14,843 bases of DNA. It comes from Streptosporangiaceae bacterium. Lineage in GTDB: Bacteria; Actinomycetota; Actinomycetes; Streptosporangiales; Streptosporangiaceae. The position numbers and the translations under genes were made by a program. The stretch covers positions 1 to 14,843 of the forward strand of contig JAICWX010000219.1 in the NCBI GenBank assembly GCA_025934635.1, written 5' to 3'. The notes below the pieces were generated by a model. It ran no database searches and was not told where the DNA came from. It saw only the letters and a list, made by a program, of their open reading frames with translations. Positions within the stretch are counted from its first letter, which is position 1. The number at the start of each line of letters is the position of its first letter. This document shows, one piece after another, positions 1-10,372 of this stretch.

Positions 1-840
<840 letters not shown>

Positions 841-903
841 GCTGAGTCCCATGAAGGCCACGGGGGAAGCGCAGAGCCGACCGGGGACGCGGGGAGCACA
901 ACG

Positions 904-3213
904 ATGACTTCGTTTGCGGCAGATCGGGCCCGCCGGACCACGCAGGTCGACCGGTGGCTGGCCGAGCTCCTCGGGGCCGAGGCGGATGTGGCGCTGGTGG
1001 CCGTCGGCGGCTACGGCCGCCGGGAACTGCTGCCGCGCAGCGACCTGGATGTCCTGCTGCTGCACGGCGGCCGCGACGACATCGCGAGCATCGCGGACCG
1101 GATCTGGTACCCGGTCTGGGACTCCGGAGCCGAGCTCGACCATGCGGTGCGGACCGTGCCGCAGGCCCGGCGGGTGGCCCAGGCCGACCTGAAGGTCGCG
1201 CTCGGGCTGCTGTCCGCCCGGCACGTGGCCGGCGACCCGGAACTGACCGAACGGCTGCGGGCCGGCGCGCTGGAAGACTGGCGCTCGGCCGCGCCCGCCC
1301 GGCTGGCCGAGCTGCACGCCTCGTACGACGAGCGCGCCCGGGCCAGCGGGGAGCTCGCCTTCCTGCTCGAACCGGACCTGAAGGAGGCCCGCGGGGGCCT
1401 GCGGGACGTGCACGCGATCCAGGCAGTGGCGGCCGCCTGGGTGGCGCCCGCTCCCGGCCCCCGGGTCCGCACCGCCTACGAGCAGATCCTCGACGCCCGG
1501 CACGCCCTGCACGAGGTCACCGGGCGGCGGCTGGACCGGCTGGTGCTCGAGGAGCAGGACGAGGTGGCCCGGGCGCTCGGGCTGCTCGACGGGGATGTGC
1601 TGCTCCGGATGCTGGCCGGGGCCGCCCGGACCGTCGTCTACGCGGTCGACCACGCCTTCCGCCAGTCCGACCGGCTGCGCGGCCGCCGGCTGCGCCGCCG
1701 TCAGGCCGAGCGCCGCCCGCTCGCGGACGGGGTGGTGGAACAGGACGGCGAGGTGGTACTGGCGCGGGCGGCCGACCCGGCGGGCGACCCGTCGCTGGTG
1801 CTGCGCGCCGCCGCGGCCGCCGCCCAGGCCGGGCTGCCGCTGGCGCCGCGGACCCTGGACCGGCTGACCGAATGCCCGCCGCTGCCGGTGCCCTGGCCCG
1901 CCGCGGCCCGGGACTCGCTGCTCGCGCTGCTCGGGGCCGGCCCGGCCGCGGTCAGCGTGTGGGAGGCACTCGATACCGAGGGCCTGGTGACCGCGCTGAT
2001 CCCGGACTGGGAGCGGGTCAGGAACCGGCCTCAGCGCAACCCGCTGCACACGTACACGGTCGACCGGCACCTGGCCGAGGCCGCCGCGCACGCCGCCGCG
2101 CTGACCCGCGAGGTGGCCCGGCCCGACCTGCTGCTGCTGGCCGCGCTGCTGCACGACGTGGGCAAGGGCTGGCCGGGCGACCACAGCGTCACCGGCGAGG
2201 TGGTGGCCCGCGACGTCGGGCGCCGGATGGGCCTGCCCGCCGCGGACGGGGAGCTCGTCGCCTCGGCGGTCCGGCTGCACCTGCTGCTGCCCATGGTGGC
2301 CACCCGGCGCGACCTGGACGACCCGGTGACCGTCAAGCAGGTCGCCACCACCGTGCGCAGCCGCGTGCTGCTCGAGCTGCTGCACGCGCTGGCCATCGCG
2401 GACGGCCTGGCCACCGGGCCTGCCGCCTGGAACGACTGGAAGGCGACCCTGATCGCGGACCTGGTCCGGCGGGTGAAAGCCGTGCTCGACGGCGAGCCGA
2501 CGCCGCAGCCCGCGCCGCTGCGCGACGACCAGCTGGAGCTGGCCGCCGAGGGCGGCCCGGCCGCCACGGTGATCGGCTCCGAGGTGACCGTGGTCGCCCC
2601 CGACCGGCCTGGCCTGCTGTGGCGGGCGGCCGGGGTGCTGGCCTCGCACCGGCTGGCGGTGCGGAGCGCCAACGCGACCTCGGTCGGCGATACCGCCGTC
2701 AGCGTGTTCGACGTCGAGCCCGAGTTCGGCGACCCGCCCGACGCCAGCCTGCTGGTCGCCGACCTGCGCCGGATGCTGCAGGGGCGGCTGGACGTGGGGG
2801 AGCGGCTCGACCGCCGGGCCCGGGCGGTGCGGCCGCGGGCGGCGAACGTTCCCGCGCCGAAGGTGACCCTGATCGACGACGCGTCCGACACGGCGACCGT
2901 GCTGGAGGTGCGCGCGCACGACGCGCCCGGCCTGCTGTGGCGGGTCGGCCGGGCGCTCGGCGAGTGCGGCCTCGACGTGCGGGCGGCCCGGGTCGAGACG
3001 CTCGGCGCCGAGGTGGTCGACGTGTTCTACGTGACCGACGGGGACGGCAAGCCGCTGGCGGGGGAGGACGTGCGCCGCGCGATCGTGGGTTCGGTGCTGA
3101 CCGCGCTGGGTGACTTACCGCCGGACCGTAACGGCTTGCCCGCTGAGGACGCGGGTACCGTACACCGCCCGGTAGCCTGGGTGTTGTGTTTGAGACCCTT
3201 TCTGACCGGCTGA
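904..3213 (+). CDS. glnD: [Protein-PII] uridylyl/adenylyltransferase GlnD
   Basis: This 769-residue protein is the bifunctional enzyme that modifies and de-modifies PII in response to nitrogen. The nucleotidyltransferase motif is GGYGRRELLPRSDLDVLLL, with the paired metal-binding Asp47 and Asp49. A helical region follows (FLLEPDLKEARGGLRDVHA). The HD hydrolase domain has His382 in NPLHTYTVDRH and His417-Asp418 in LLHDVGKG. Two C-terminal ACT domains start near residues 560 (VVAPDRPGLLWR) and 666 (RAHDAPGLLWR). The start is ATG with GGGGAG at 892-897. No earlier in-frame start exists before the glnB stop, so the N-terminus ahead of the catalytic motif is only ~34 residues, shorter than in other actinobacterial GlnD proteins (about 770 residues against ~810-840). 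The 3' end runs 28 nt into ffh, giving an ACT-free tail. Translational coupling to glnB and ffh is likely. Confidence 0.96.
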   Translation: MTSFAADRARRTTQVDRWLAELLGAEADVALVAVGGYGRRELLPRSDLDVLLLHGGRDDIASIADRIWYPVWDSGAELDHAVRTVPQARRVAQADLKVALGLLSARHVAGDPELTERLRAGALEDWRSAAPARLAELHASYDERARASGELAFLLEPDLKEARGGLRDVHAIQAVAAAWVAPAPGPRVRTAYEQILDARHALHEVTGRRLDRLVLEEQDEVARALGLLDGDVLLRMLAGAARTVVYAVDHAFRQSDRLRGRRLRRRQAERRPLADGVVEQDGEVVLARAADPAGDPSLVLRAAAAAAQAGLPLAPRTLDRLTECPPLPVPWPAAARDSLLALLGAGPAAVSVWEALDTEGLVTALIPDWERVRNRPQRNPLHTYTVDRHLAEAAAHAAALTREVARPDLLLLAALLHDVGKGWPGDHSVTGEVVARDVGRRMGLPAADGELVASAVRLHLLLPMVATRRDLDDPVTVKQVATTVRSRVLLELLHALAIADGLATGPAAWNDWKATLIADLVRRVKAVLDGEPTPQPAPLRDDQLELAAEGGPAATVIGSEVTVVAPDRPGLLWRAAGVLASHRLAVRSANATSVGDTAVSVFDVEPEFGDPPDASLLVADLRRMLQGRLDVGERLDRRARAVRPRAANVPAPKVTLIDDASDTATVLEVRAHDAPGLLWRVGRALGECGLDVRAARVETLGAEVVDVFYVTDGDGKPLAGEDVRRAIVGSVLTALGDLPPDRNGLPAEDAGTVHRPVAWVLCLRPFLTG

Positions 3214-4853
3214 CGCAGGTATTCTCCTCGCTGCGCGGACGCGGCAAGCTGACCGCCGCCGATATCGACGCGACGGCACGTGAGATCCGCATCGCCTTGC
3301 TCGAAGCGGACGTCGCGCTGCCGGTCGTCAGGCAGTTCATCGCCCGGGTCAAGGAGCGGGCCAGCGGTGAGGAAGTCTCCGCCGCGCTGAACCCGGCCCA
3401 GCAGGTCATCAAGATCGTCAACGAGGAGCTCATCGGCATCCTCGGCGGCGAGGAGCGCCGGCTGCGGTTCGCCAAGACGGCGCCCACCGTGATCCTGCTG
3501 GCCGGCCTGCAGGGCTCTGGTAAGACCACGCTCGCGGGCAAGCTCGGCCTGTGGCTCAAGGGCCAGGGCAACACCCCGATGCTGGTCGCCGCCGACCTGC
3601 AGCGCCCCAACGCGGTGCAGCAGCTGCAGATCGTCGGCGAGCGGGCCGGCGTCCCGGTCTACGCGCCGCAGCCCGGCAACGGCGTCGGCGACCCGGTGCG
3701 GGTGGCGCGGGACTCGCTGGAAGAGGCCCGGCGCCGCCAGCAGAACATCGTCATCATCGACACCGCCGGCCGCCTGGGCGTCGACACCGAGATGATGGCG
3801 CAGGCCGTCGCGATCAGGGACGCCACCCAGCCGGACGAGATCTTGTTCGTGGTCGACGCGATGATCGGCCAGGACGCGGTGGCGACCGCGCAGGCGTTCC
3901 TGGACGGCGTCGGCTACGACGGCGTGGTGCTGACCAAGCTCGACGGCGACGCCCGCGGTGGCGCCGCGCTGTCCATCGTGGAGCTGACCGGGCGCCCGAT
4001 CATGTTCGCCTCCTCGGGGGAGAAGCTCGAGGACTTCGACGTCTTCCACCCCGACCGGATGGCCTCGCGCATCCTCGACCTCGGTGACCTGCTCACCCTG
4101 ATCGAGCAGGCGGAGAAGGCGTTCGACCGGGAGCAGACCGAGAACCTGGCCGGCCGGCTGGCCTCCGGCGAGGGCTTCACGCTCGAGGATTTCGTCGAGC
4201 AGCTGGCCATGGTGCGCAAGCTGGGGCCGATCGGGAACCTGCTCGGCATGCTGCCCGGCGCGGGCAAGTACCGCGAGCAGCTCGAGCAGGTCAACGACAA
4301 GGACCTGGACCGCGCCGAGGCCATCGTCCGGTCCATGACGCCCGAGGAACGCCGCAACCCGAAGATCATCAACGGCTCCCGCCGGGCGCGCATCGCCAAC
4401 GGTTCCGGGGTCGCCATCGGCGAGGTCTCCCAGCTGGTCACGAACTTCTTCGAGGGCCAGAAGCAGATGAAGGCGGTGTTCGGCGGCGGCGGCCTCCCGG
4501 GCATGCCGCCCGGCATGGGCGCAGTGGCCCGGCGGGCGTCCAAGTCGGCGCGCAAGAAGACCAACAGCAAGAAGAAGGCACCGCGCAGTGGCGACCCGCG
4601 CCGCGCGGCCGAGCTCGCCCGCGGTCAGGGCAAGGCCCAGGACCAGGCGTCCGCCAACGGCCCGGGCCCGGCGTCCGGGCTCGGGAACCTGGGCGGCCTC
4701 GGTGGCGGCCTGCCCGAGGGCCTGTCCGCCGAGAACCTGGCCGAGCAGCTGTCCAAGATGCCCTCGAACCTGAACTTCCCGCCCCCGAACTCCGGCCCCC
4801 AGGGCAACGTCCCGGCCGCCTTCCGCGGCGGCGGCAAGCGCAAGAAGAAGTAA
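3186..4853 (+). CDS. ffh: Signal recognition particle GTPase Ffh (SRP54)
   Basis: This 555-residue protein is the SRP core that binds 4.5S RNA and signal peptides emerging from the ribosome, and hands them to FtsY. The N domain begins MFETLSDRLTQVFSSLRGRGKLT. The G domain shows the P-loop GLQGSGKTT (residues 107-115), IIDTAGRLGVD, and TKLDGDARGGAALS. The methionine-rich M domain contains QLAMVRKLGPIGNLLGMLPG, MTPEERRNPKIINGSR and the RNA-binding region around NGSGVAIGEVSQLV. A long Lys-rich then Gly/Pro-rich tail, ending GGGKRKKK, makes it longer than E. coli Ffh (453); such tails are common in actinobacteria. The start is GTG at 3186, inside the end of glnD in another frame and without a clear ribosome binding site, which suggests coupled translation. 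A hairpin follows the TAA stop. Confidence 0.97.
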   Translation: MFETLSDRLTQVFSSLRGRGKLTAADIDATAREIRIALLEADVALPVVRQFIARVKERASGEEVSAALNPAQQVIKIVNEELIGILGGEERRLRFAKTAPTVILLAGLQGSGKTTLAGKLGLWLKGQGNTPMLVAADLQRPNAVQQLQIVGERAGVPVYAPQPGNGVGDPVRVARDSLEEARRRQQNIVIIDTAGRLGVDTEMMAQAVAIRDATQPDEILFVVDAMIGQDAVATAQAFLDGVGYDGVVLTKLDGDARGGAALSIVELTGRPIMFASSGEKLEDFDVFHPDRMASRILDLGDLLTLIEQAEKAFDREQTENLAGRLASGEGFTLEDFVEQLAMVRKLGPIGNLLGMLPGAGKYREQLEQVNDKDLDRAEAIVRSMTPEERRNPKIINGSRRARIANGSGVAIGEVSQLVTNFFEGQKQMKAVFGGGGLPGMPPGMGAVARRASKSARKKTNSKKKAPRSGDPRRAAELARGQGKAQDQASANGPGPASGLGNLGGLGGGLPEGLSAENLAEQLSKMPSNLNFPPPNSGPQGNVPAAFRGGGKRKKK

Positions 4854-4865
4854 CGTCCCGGCGTT

Positions 4866-4900
4866 GTCGTGACCGGCACGGGCCGGCCTGCGGTCACGAC
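4866..4900. terminator. Bidirectional hairpin between convergent ffh and AbiEi/DUF559 gene
   Basis: GTCGTGACCG (4866-4875) and CGGTCACGAC (4891-4900) form a perfect 10-bp stem with a 15-nt G/C-rich loop, 12 nt after the ffh stop. There is no T-run on either side, as is common for actinobacterial terminators. The right arm contains the TGA stop of the opposing gene (4894-4896), so one element probably ends transcription from both directions. Confidence 0.75.
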
Positions 4901-5865
4901 TGCCCAGCTGGACAACCGGGTGAGCACGGGCGCAGGTTACCCGGCCAGCCGCGGTCGCGCAGGCCGTCGCCGACCTGGATGGCGCTCTGGCACTGGTGCT
5001 GTGTTATCTCCGGCCAGCCGAACCGGAACGTAGCCGTGCCGCGAGCGGTGTTCGTATTGTCGCGCCGGATGTCGTTCCACCGTTCCTCGACGGGATGGGT
5101 GGTAGTGCCGTCAACCTCGACGCACACGTTGTACTCGCCGTACAGGTTGTCGATATAGGTGACCTTGGCCCCGTGCGGGCGCCTAGCCTGCCGGGCGGCC
5201 CGGGGAAGTCCGTGACCTCGTTCGACCCTGGTCACGTAGCGGTATTCGAGCAGCGAATGAACTCCCTCCGCGACGTCGCTGAGGGCAGCGGTGATCTCGG
5301 TTCGCCAGCGCATTTTCTTGCGCGCCGCGACCGCGGCCCGCAGGAGCGGAACCGTGGTACGTCGCCGTCCGACGGCCCGGCATATCCAGGCGAACGCCTC
5401 GTCGATGTCCCGCGCGGTTTCGACCAGGTCGAGAACCGTTTCCTCGACCCGGGTACGAGGCGGTTCGAGGGCCGGATGCCGGGCCCGGTCGATCCGGCTG
5501 GACCGGTGCACGATCACTCCGGGGATCTTCCCGTACCGAGCCGGATTCCGCGCCACCGGCACCGTGACATGAACCTGCTCACCAGGCCGGTCGATCAGGC
5601 CGTGCAGCTCGGCGGCGGTGTGGTGGCTGAGCGTCGCGCCGGGTCCCGCGCGCAGCAAGGCGGCCCACAGTTCCGTGTCCCGCGGCTCCGGTCCCGAGAA
5701 CGTCGCGTACGCGCCTCGCTGCAGACGGCGCCACCGGCCCATTGCGAGCCGTCGGCGGACCATCTCACTCGTCAAGCCCAGGCGCAGAGCCTGCTGGCGG
5801 CTGGTGACACAGGCCTGGGCGTCAGGACCGCCCCGCCCGTTATGAGCATGATTCCTCTGTTCCAC
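4894..5865 (-). CDS. AbiEi-like antitoxin domain / DUF559 endonuclease-like protein
   Basis: This 323-residue protein is a common actinobacterial two-part type. Residues ~20-110 resemble the winged-helix AbiEi antitoxin N-terminal domain (SRQQALRLGLTSEMVRRRL, WRRLQRGAYATFSG, LSHHTAAELHGL). Residues ~200-300 resemble the DUF559/Vsr-like PD-(D/E)XK nuclease fold, with candidate residues Glu207 in SLLEYRY, Asp239, and Glu250/Asp252 in VCVEVDGTTTHP, then RRDNTNTARGTATFRFGWPEI. The usual final 'GW.VLRFTW' block is thus conserved in outline. No AbiEii nucleotidyltransferase toxin gene is adjacent, so a classical type IV toxin-antitoxin pair is not supported and the biological role is unknown. The start is GTG at 5865 with only a weak upstream GGGCAG; the exact N-terminus is uncertain. 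The 3' end lies in the hairpin shared with ffh. Confidence 0.82.
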   Translation of the reverse strand: MEQRNHAHNGRGGPDAQACVTSRQQALRLGLTSEMVRRRLAMGRWRRLQRGAYATFSGPEPRDTELWAALLRAGPGATLSHHTAAELHGLIDRPGEQVHVTVPVARNPARYGKIPGVIVHRSSRIDRARHPALEPPRTRVEETVLDLVETARDIDEAFAWICRAVGRRRTTVPLLRAAVAARKKMRWRTEITAALSDVAEGVHSLLEYRYVTRVERGHGLPRAARQARRPHGAKVTYIDNLYGEYNVCVEVDGTTTHPVEERWNDIRRDNTNTARGTATFRFGWPEITQHQCQSAIQVGDGLRDRGWPGNLRPCSPGCPAGQS

Positions 5866-5875
5866 CTGCCCAGCC

Positions 5876-5955
5876 TCGGGGAATCAGCCCCGATTCGGCC
5901 GCGAGTTGGTTAGCCCTGTGGATACCCGATCAGGCTCTCATCCGCCTGTGGAAAA
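5876..5955. repeat. Hairpin and two DnaA-box-like direct repeats upstream of the AbiEi/DUF559 gene
   Basis: TCGGGG (5876-5881) and CCCCGA (5888-5893) form a 6-bp hairpin 10 nt upstream of the GTG start. CCTGTGGA occurs twice at a 30-bp interval (5915-5922 and 5945-5952). The extended nonamers TGTGGATAC (5917-5925) and TGTGGAAAA (5947-5955) each match the DnaA-box complement TGTGGATAA at eight of nine positions. Both are followed a few bases on by GATC. The 164-bp gap between the ligase stop and this gene holds nothing else that can be named. Confidence 0.5.
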
Positions 5956-6029
5956 ACTGATCGCTTTGTCAGACCCCCGTGCTAGCCACCCGCGCTCCCG
6001 CGCCTCCCATGGCCGGGGGAGACCCGCGG

Positions 6030-7613
<1,584 letters not shown>

Positions 7614-7648
7614 GCGACCATCCTCCCCGCTATCCCGCCCTCGCGAGC

Positions 7649-8359
7649 CTAGGTGAAGATCATCAGCTCGCGGAGCTCGTCGACGCGCTCGGGGGAGAGC
7701 TGGGTGTAGGCGCACAACTCGTCGGCGCTGCTGAACCGGCCGAGGTTGCGCCGCGCGGTCAGCACGTCCCGCACCTCGTCCTCGGTCAGCCCCAGCCCCG
7801 AGCCGAGCACAAAACCGGGCACGTGGTTGACGTCCACCAGGCCGCCATCGTCGTACACCCGGGGCAGATCCGGCCGGCCGATCATCAGGTCCCGGGCCAG
7901 GGCGGGGTTGGTGTCCACCAGGTGCCGTGCGTCCTTCCGGCGCCCGATCCGGTCCCGCGCCTGGTCCACGGCGGCCCGGTTGCTCTGCCTGACGTTCATC
8001 GGCGGCGCCGGCGCCCCGCCGTCAAAAGGCTCCCCGCGCCCGGGCCGGAACAGCGCCGCCGCATGCACCGCGGCACACCCGGCCAGCACAATGATGTAGC
8101 CGCCGACGCCGGCCGTCGCGGCGCTGTTCGAGCCGGCCAGGCCCAGCGCGACGCACATCACCACGGTCGCCGCCAGGTAGCCGGCGAACACCGCCCAGTT
8201 CCGCCGCCCGCGCTGGCTGACCGCGTAGGCCAGGAACGGGGCGAACGAACCGAAGCCGAGCGACCAGACGGGCACCGAGGCCCACAGGACCTGGCGCGCG
8301 GTCAGCGCGCCGCGCGGCCGCCGGGCAGGCGGGCGGCCGTTCCACCCGGCTGGTGTCAT
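7649..8359 (-). CDS. Membrane protein with C-terminal ComEA-like helix-hairpin-helix domain
   Basis: This encodes 236 residues. Three hydrophobic segments lie at about residues 22-47 ([23 protein letters not shown]), 55-75 ([19 protein letters not shown]) and 83-104 ([20 protein letters not shown]). A charged segment follows ([24 protein letters not shown]). The C-terminal ~65 residues look like tandem helix-hairpin-helix motifs: [39 protein letters not shown], and [20 protein letters not shown]. Such domains bind DNA non-specifically in ComEA and repair proteins, or act in protein contacts. The start is ATG with GGGGGAGG four bases upstream. It ends 35 bp before the ligase gene, so the two are probably co-transcribed, and it starts 43 bp after livM. 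The function is not known; a membrane-tethered DNA-binding role is inference. Confidence 0.85.
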   Translation of the reverse strand: MTPAGWNGRPPARRPRGALTARQVLWASVPVWSLGFGSFAPFLAYAVSQRGRRNWAVFAGYLAATVVMCVALGLAGSNSAATAGVGGYIIVLAGCAAVHAAALFRPGRGEPFDGGAPAPPMNVRQSNRAAVDQARDRIGRRKDARHLVDTNPALARDLMIGRPDLPRVYDDGGLVDVNHVPGFVLGSGLGLTEDEVRDVLTARRNLGRFSSADELCAYTQLSPERVDELRELMIFT

Positions 8360-8402
8360 GCTGCCTCCCCCGAGGTCGTCCCGGCCTGAGCTGGGCTCGG
8401 TT

Positions 8403-9500
8403 CTAACTGTGACGGCCTCCGCGCTCCCGGCGACCGGTACCGCGACGGCCAGGACCCCTCAAACCGCGGCGGCCGTTGCTCTCAGGTTCCCATAGCCAGT
8501 ATCCGACCGGGAACAGCCGGATGTGCAGGTGATCGTCAACCAGGCCCCACAACCCGCGCCGCGCGAACAGCGCGATGACGATCGCCACCAGCCCGAGGAC
8601 GATCAGGTACCAGGCGTTGTACGACTGCAGTTCCTGCTGCAGGATCATGTACACCAGCGCGCCGAGGATCGGGCCCTCGATCGTGCCGAGGCCGCCGATG
8701 ATCACCGCGAACGCCATCTTGGCGGTCCACTGCACGCTGAACACCGCGTCCGGGTTCACGCCGAGCAGGCTGATCGCGTTGAGCGCCCCGGCCGCGCCGC
8801 AGCCGATCCCGGCCACGACGAAGACGAGCATCCGGACCAGCCCGACCCGCACCCCCGAACTCCGCGCCGCGACTTCGTCGTCCCGGACGGCGGTGAGCGC
8901 GAGCCCCAGCCGGCCGCGCAGCATCAGCCAGACGGTGGCCAGCGACAGGACCGTGACGGCGAGGCCGATCCAGTAGGTGTAGGCGGTGAGCAGCGTCGGG
9001 TCGATCCCGGACAGCCCGGGCATCGGCAGGCCGGTCCCGCCGCCGATCGAGGAGAACCGCTCGATGATGAGCATCACCGTCGCCGCCAGCACCCAGGTGG
9101 CGATGGCGAAGTACCCGGTGCGCAGGCGGGAGACCAGCCACCACAGCGGCAGCGCGGCCACGCCGCAGCCGATCGCCGCCACCGGAAGAGCGGCGAACGG
9201 CGAGATCCCCTGGATGGCCAGGATCAGCACGAAGTACGCCCCGAGCCCCACGAACACCTGCTGCCCGACCGACACCAGGCCGGCGTAGCCGGCCAGCAGG
9301 TTCCACATGCTCGCCAGCGTCAAGATGATGAACCCCTGGACCATGATGCCCGTGGTGCCGGAGTAAACGATGTAGGGGAACAGTGCGAGCACGACCACCA
9401 CCACGAGCGCGCCGCCGCCGGTCCAGGTCATGTTCCGCCGTGACCGCGTCACCCGGATTTTTTCCGCCGAACGGGTGGTGCTTTCCGTGGCCACGGTCAT
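8403..9500 (-). CDS. livM: Branched-chain amino acid-type ABC transporter permease LivM
   Basis: This 365-residue inner-membrane permease of the HAAT family pairs with LivH to form the channel. After a basic ~25-residue N-terminus come about nine to ten hydrophobic segments. Family landmarks include NLLAGYAGLVSVGQQVFVGL near the second helix, the cytoplasmic coupling loop LGLALTAVRDDEVAARSSGV, and VIIGGLGTIEGPILGALVY near the end. After the last helix, GLWGLVDD, there is an unusual Arg/Gly-rich tail (SNGRRGLRGPGRRGTGRR). The start is ATG at 9500 with GGAAGG seven bases upstream. The ATG overlaps the livH stop as ATGA. In-frame reading continues far upstream in the livH region, but homology begins near this ATG. 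The cargo is not determined by the permease sequence. Confidence 0.95.
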   Translation of the reverse strand: MTVATESTTRSAEKIRVTRSRRNMTWTGGGALVVVVVLALFPYIVYSGTTGIMVQGFIILTLASMWNLLAGYAGLVSVGQQVFVGLGAYFVLILAIQGISPFAALPVAAIGCGVAALPLWWLVSRLRTGYFAIATWVLAATVMLIIERFSSIGGGTGLPMPGLSGIDPTLLTAYTYWIGLAVTVLSLATVWLMLRGRLGLALTAVRDDEVAARSSGVRVGLVRMLVFVVAGIGCGAAGALNAISLLGVNPDAVFSVQWTAKMAFAVIIGGLGTIEGPILGALVYMILQQELQSYNAWYLIVLGLVAIVIALFARRGLWGLVDDHLHIRLFPVGYWLWEPESNGRRGLRGPGRRGTGRRERGGRHS

Positions 9501-10372
9501 GACTGCGCCTTCCGCGAGGTCAGGCCCTGCGGCCGGATTACCAGTACCGCCAGGAAAACGAGATATCCGGCCAGCACCTCGTACGAGATGTTGATCTGAG
9601 CGCCGATCTGCTGGGCGACGCCGAGCACCACGCCGCCCAGCAGCGTGCCCCACAGCGAGCCGAGCCCGCCGATGACCACCGCGGCGAACGCGAACAGCAA
9701 GATGGTGTCCGTGCCGGTGGTCGGGGTGAACTGCGAGTACATGCCGTAGGCGATGCCCGCCAGCGCCACCGTGCCGAACGCGATCGCGGCCGCGATGCCG
9801 AACACGTGCCGGTAGTCGACGCCGGACAGCTGGGCGGCCTCCCGGTCGTCCGCCACCGCCCGGATCAGCCGGCCGTACCGGGAGGCGGACAGGAAGTACT
9901 GCAGGCCGAGCAGGACCAGCACGGCCACCGCGAAGATCAGCAGTAGCAGGTAGGCGATCTGGATCTGCGAGCCGACCGAGAACGAGCCGGTGATGATGGA
10001 GCTGCCGACCCCCAGCGCGTGAGTGTCCGCGTGGAGAAACTCCAGCAGCGCGGCCTCGATGACCACCGAGAGCCCGAACGTCACCAGCAGCGTGGTCAGC
10101 TCGCTGCGCTCCAGGGCCGCCTGGATCAGGGTCCGCTGCAGCGCGTAGCCGATCACCGCCATGATCGGCACCACGATCAGGAACGACCACAGTGCCGGGA
10201 TGTGGGTGACGGTGATGACGCCGAGCGCGATGTAGCCGCCGATCACCGCGAGGTCGCCGTGCGCGAGGTTGACGACCTTCATGACCCCGAACATGAGCGA
10301 GAGCCCGCAGGCGAACAGCGCGTACAGGCCCCCGGTCAGGACGCCCTGGATGATGTCGTTGACGTAGACCAC
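9497..10372 (-). CDS. livH: Branched-chain amino acid-type ABC transporter permease LivH
   Basis: This 291-residue permease has the classic LivH opening, IIQGVLTGGLYALFACGLSL then MFGVMKVVNLAHGDLAVIGG. About eight hydrophobic segments are visible. The coupling loop is YGRLIRAVADDREAAQLSGV, and the C-terminal block is FAAVVIGGLGSLWGTLLGGV then VLVIRPQGL. The GTG start at 10372 was chosen because GGGGAG lies nine bases upstream, and the G of the livF TAG stop is shared with the GTG (TAGTG), a typical coupled junction. Reading upstream in the same frame gives only low-complexity sequence antiparallel in character to livF. It acts with LivM, LivG, LivF and the lipoprotein receptor encoded at the head of the operon. 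Confidence 0.95.
   Translation of the reverse strand: MVYVNDIIQGVLTGGLYALFACGLSLMFGVMKVVNLAHGDLAVIGGYIALGVITVTHIPALWSFLIVVPIMAVIGYALQRTLIQAALERSELTTLLVTFGLSVVIEAALLEFLHADTHALGVGSSIITGSFSVGSQIQIAYLLLLIFAVAVLVLLGLQYFLSASRYGRLIRAVADDREAAQLSGVDYRHVFGIAAAIAFGTVALAGIAYGMYSQFTPTTGTDTILLFAFAAVVIGGLGSLWGTLLGGVVLGVAQQIGAQINISYEVLAGYLVFLAVLVIRPQGLTSRKAQS

Noticed and set aside
4996..5913. 305-codon open frame on the + strand opposite the AbiEi/DUF559 gene
   Set aside because: The - strand frame has recognisable domains and ends at a terminator. The + strand product has no recognisable motif.
5952..5972. Intrinsic terminator after the ligase gene (CTGA/TCAG stem followed by T5 on the - strand)
   Set aside because: The stem is only four base pairs, too weak to call, although the T-run is real.
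7614..7715. N-terminal extension of the DNA ligase from an ATG at 7715
   Set aside because: It overlaps the helix-hairpin-helix gene and reads as Arg-rich noise. The GTG at 7613 has GGGGAGG and fits the family N-terminus.
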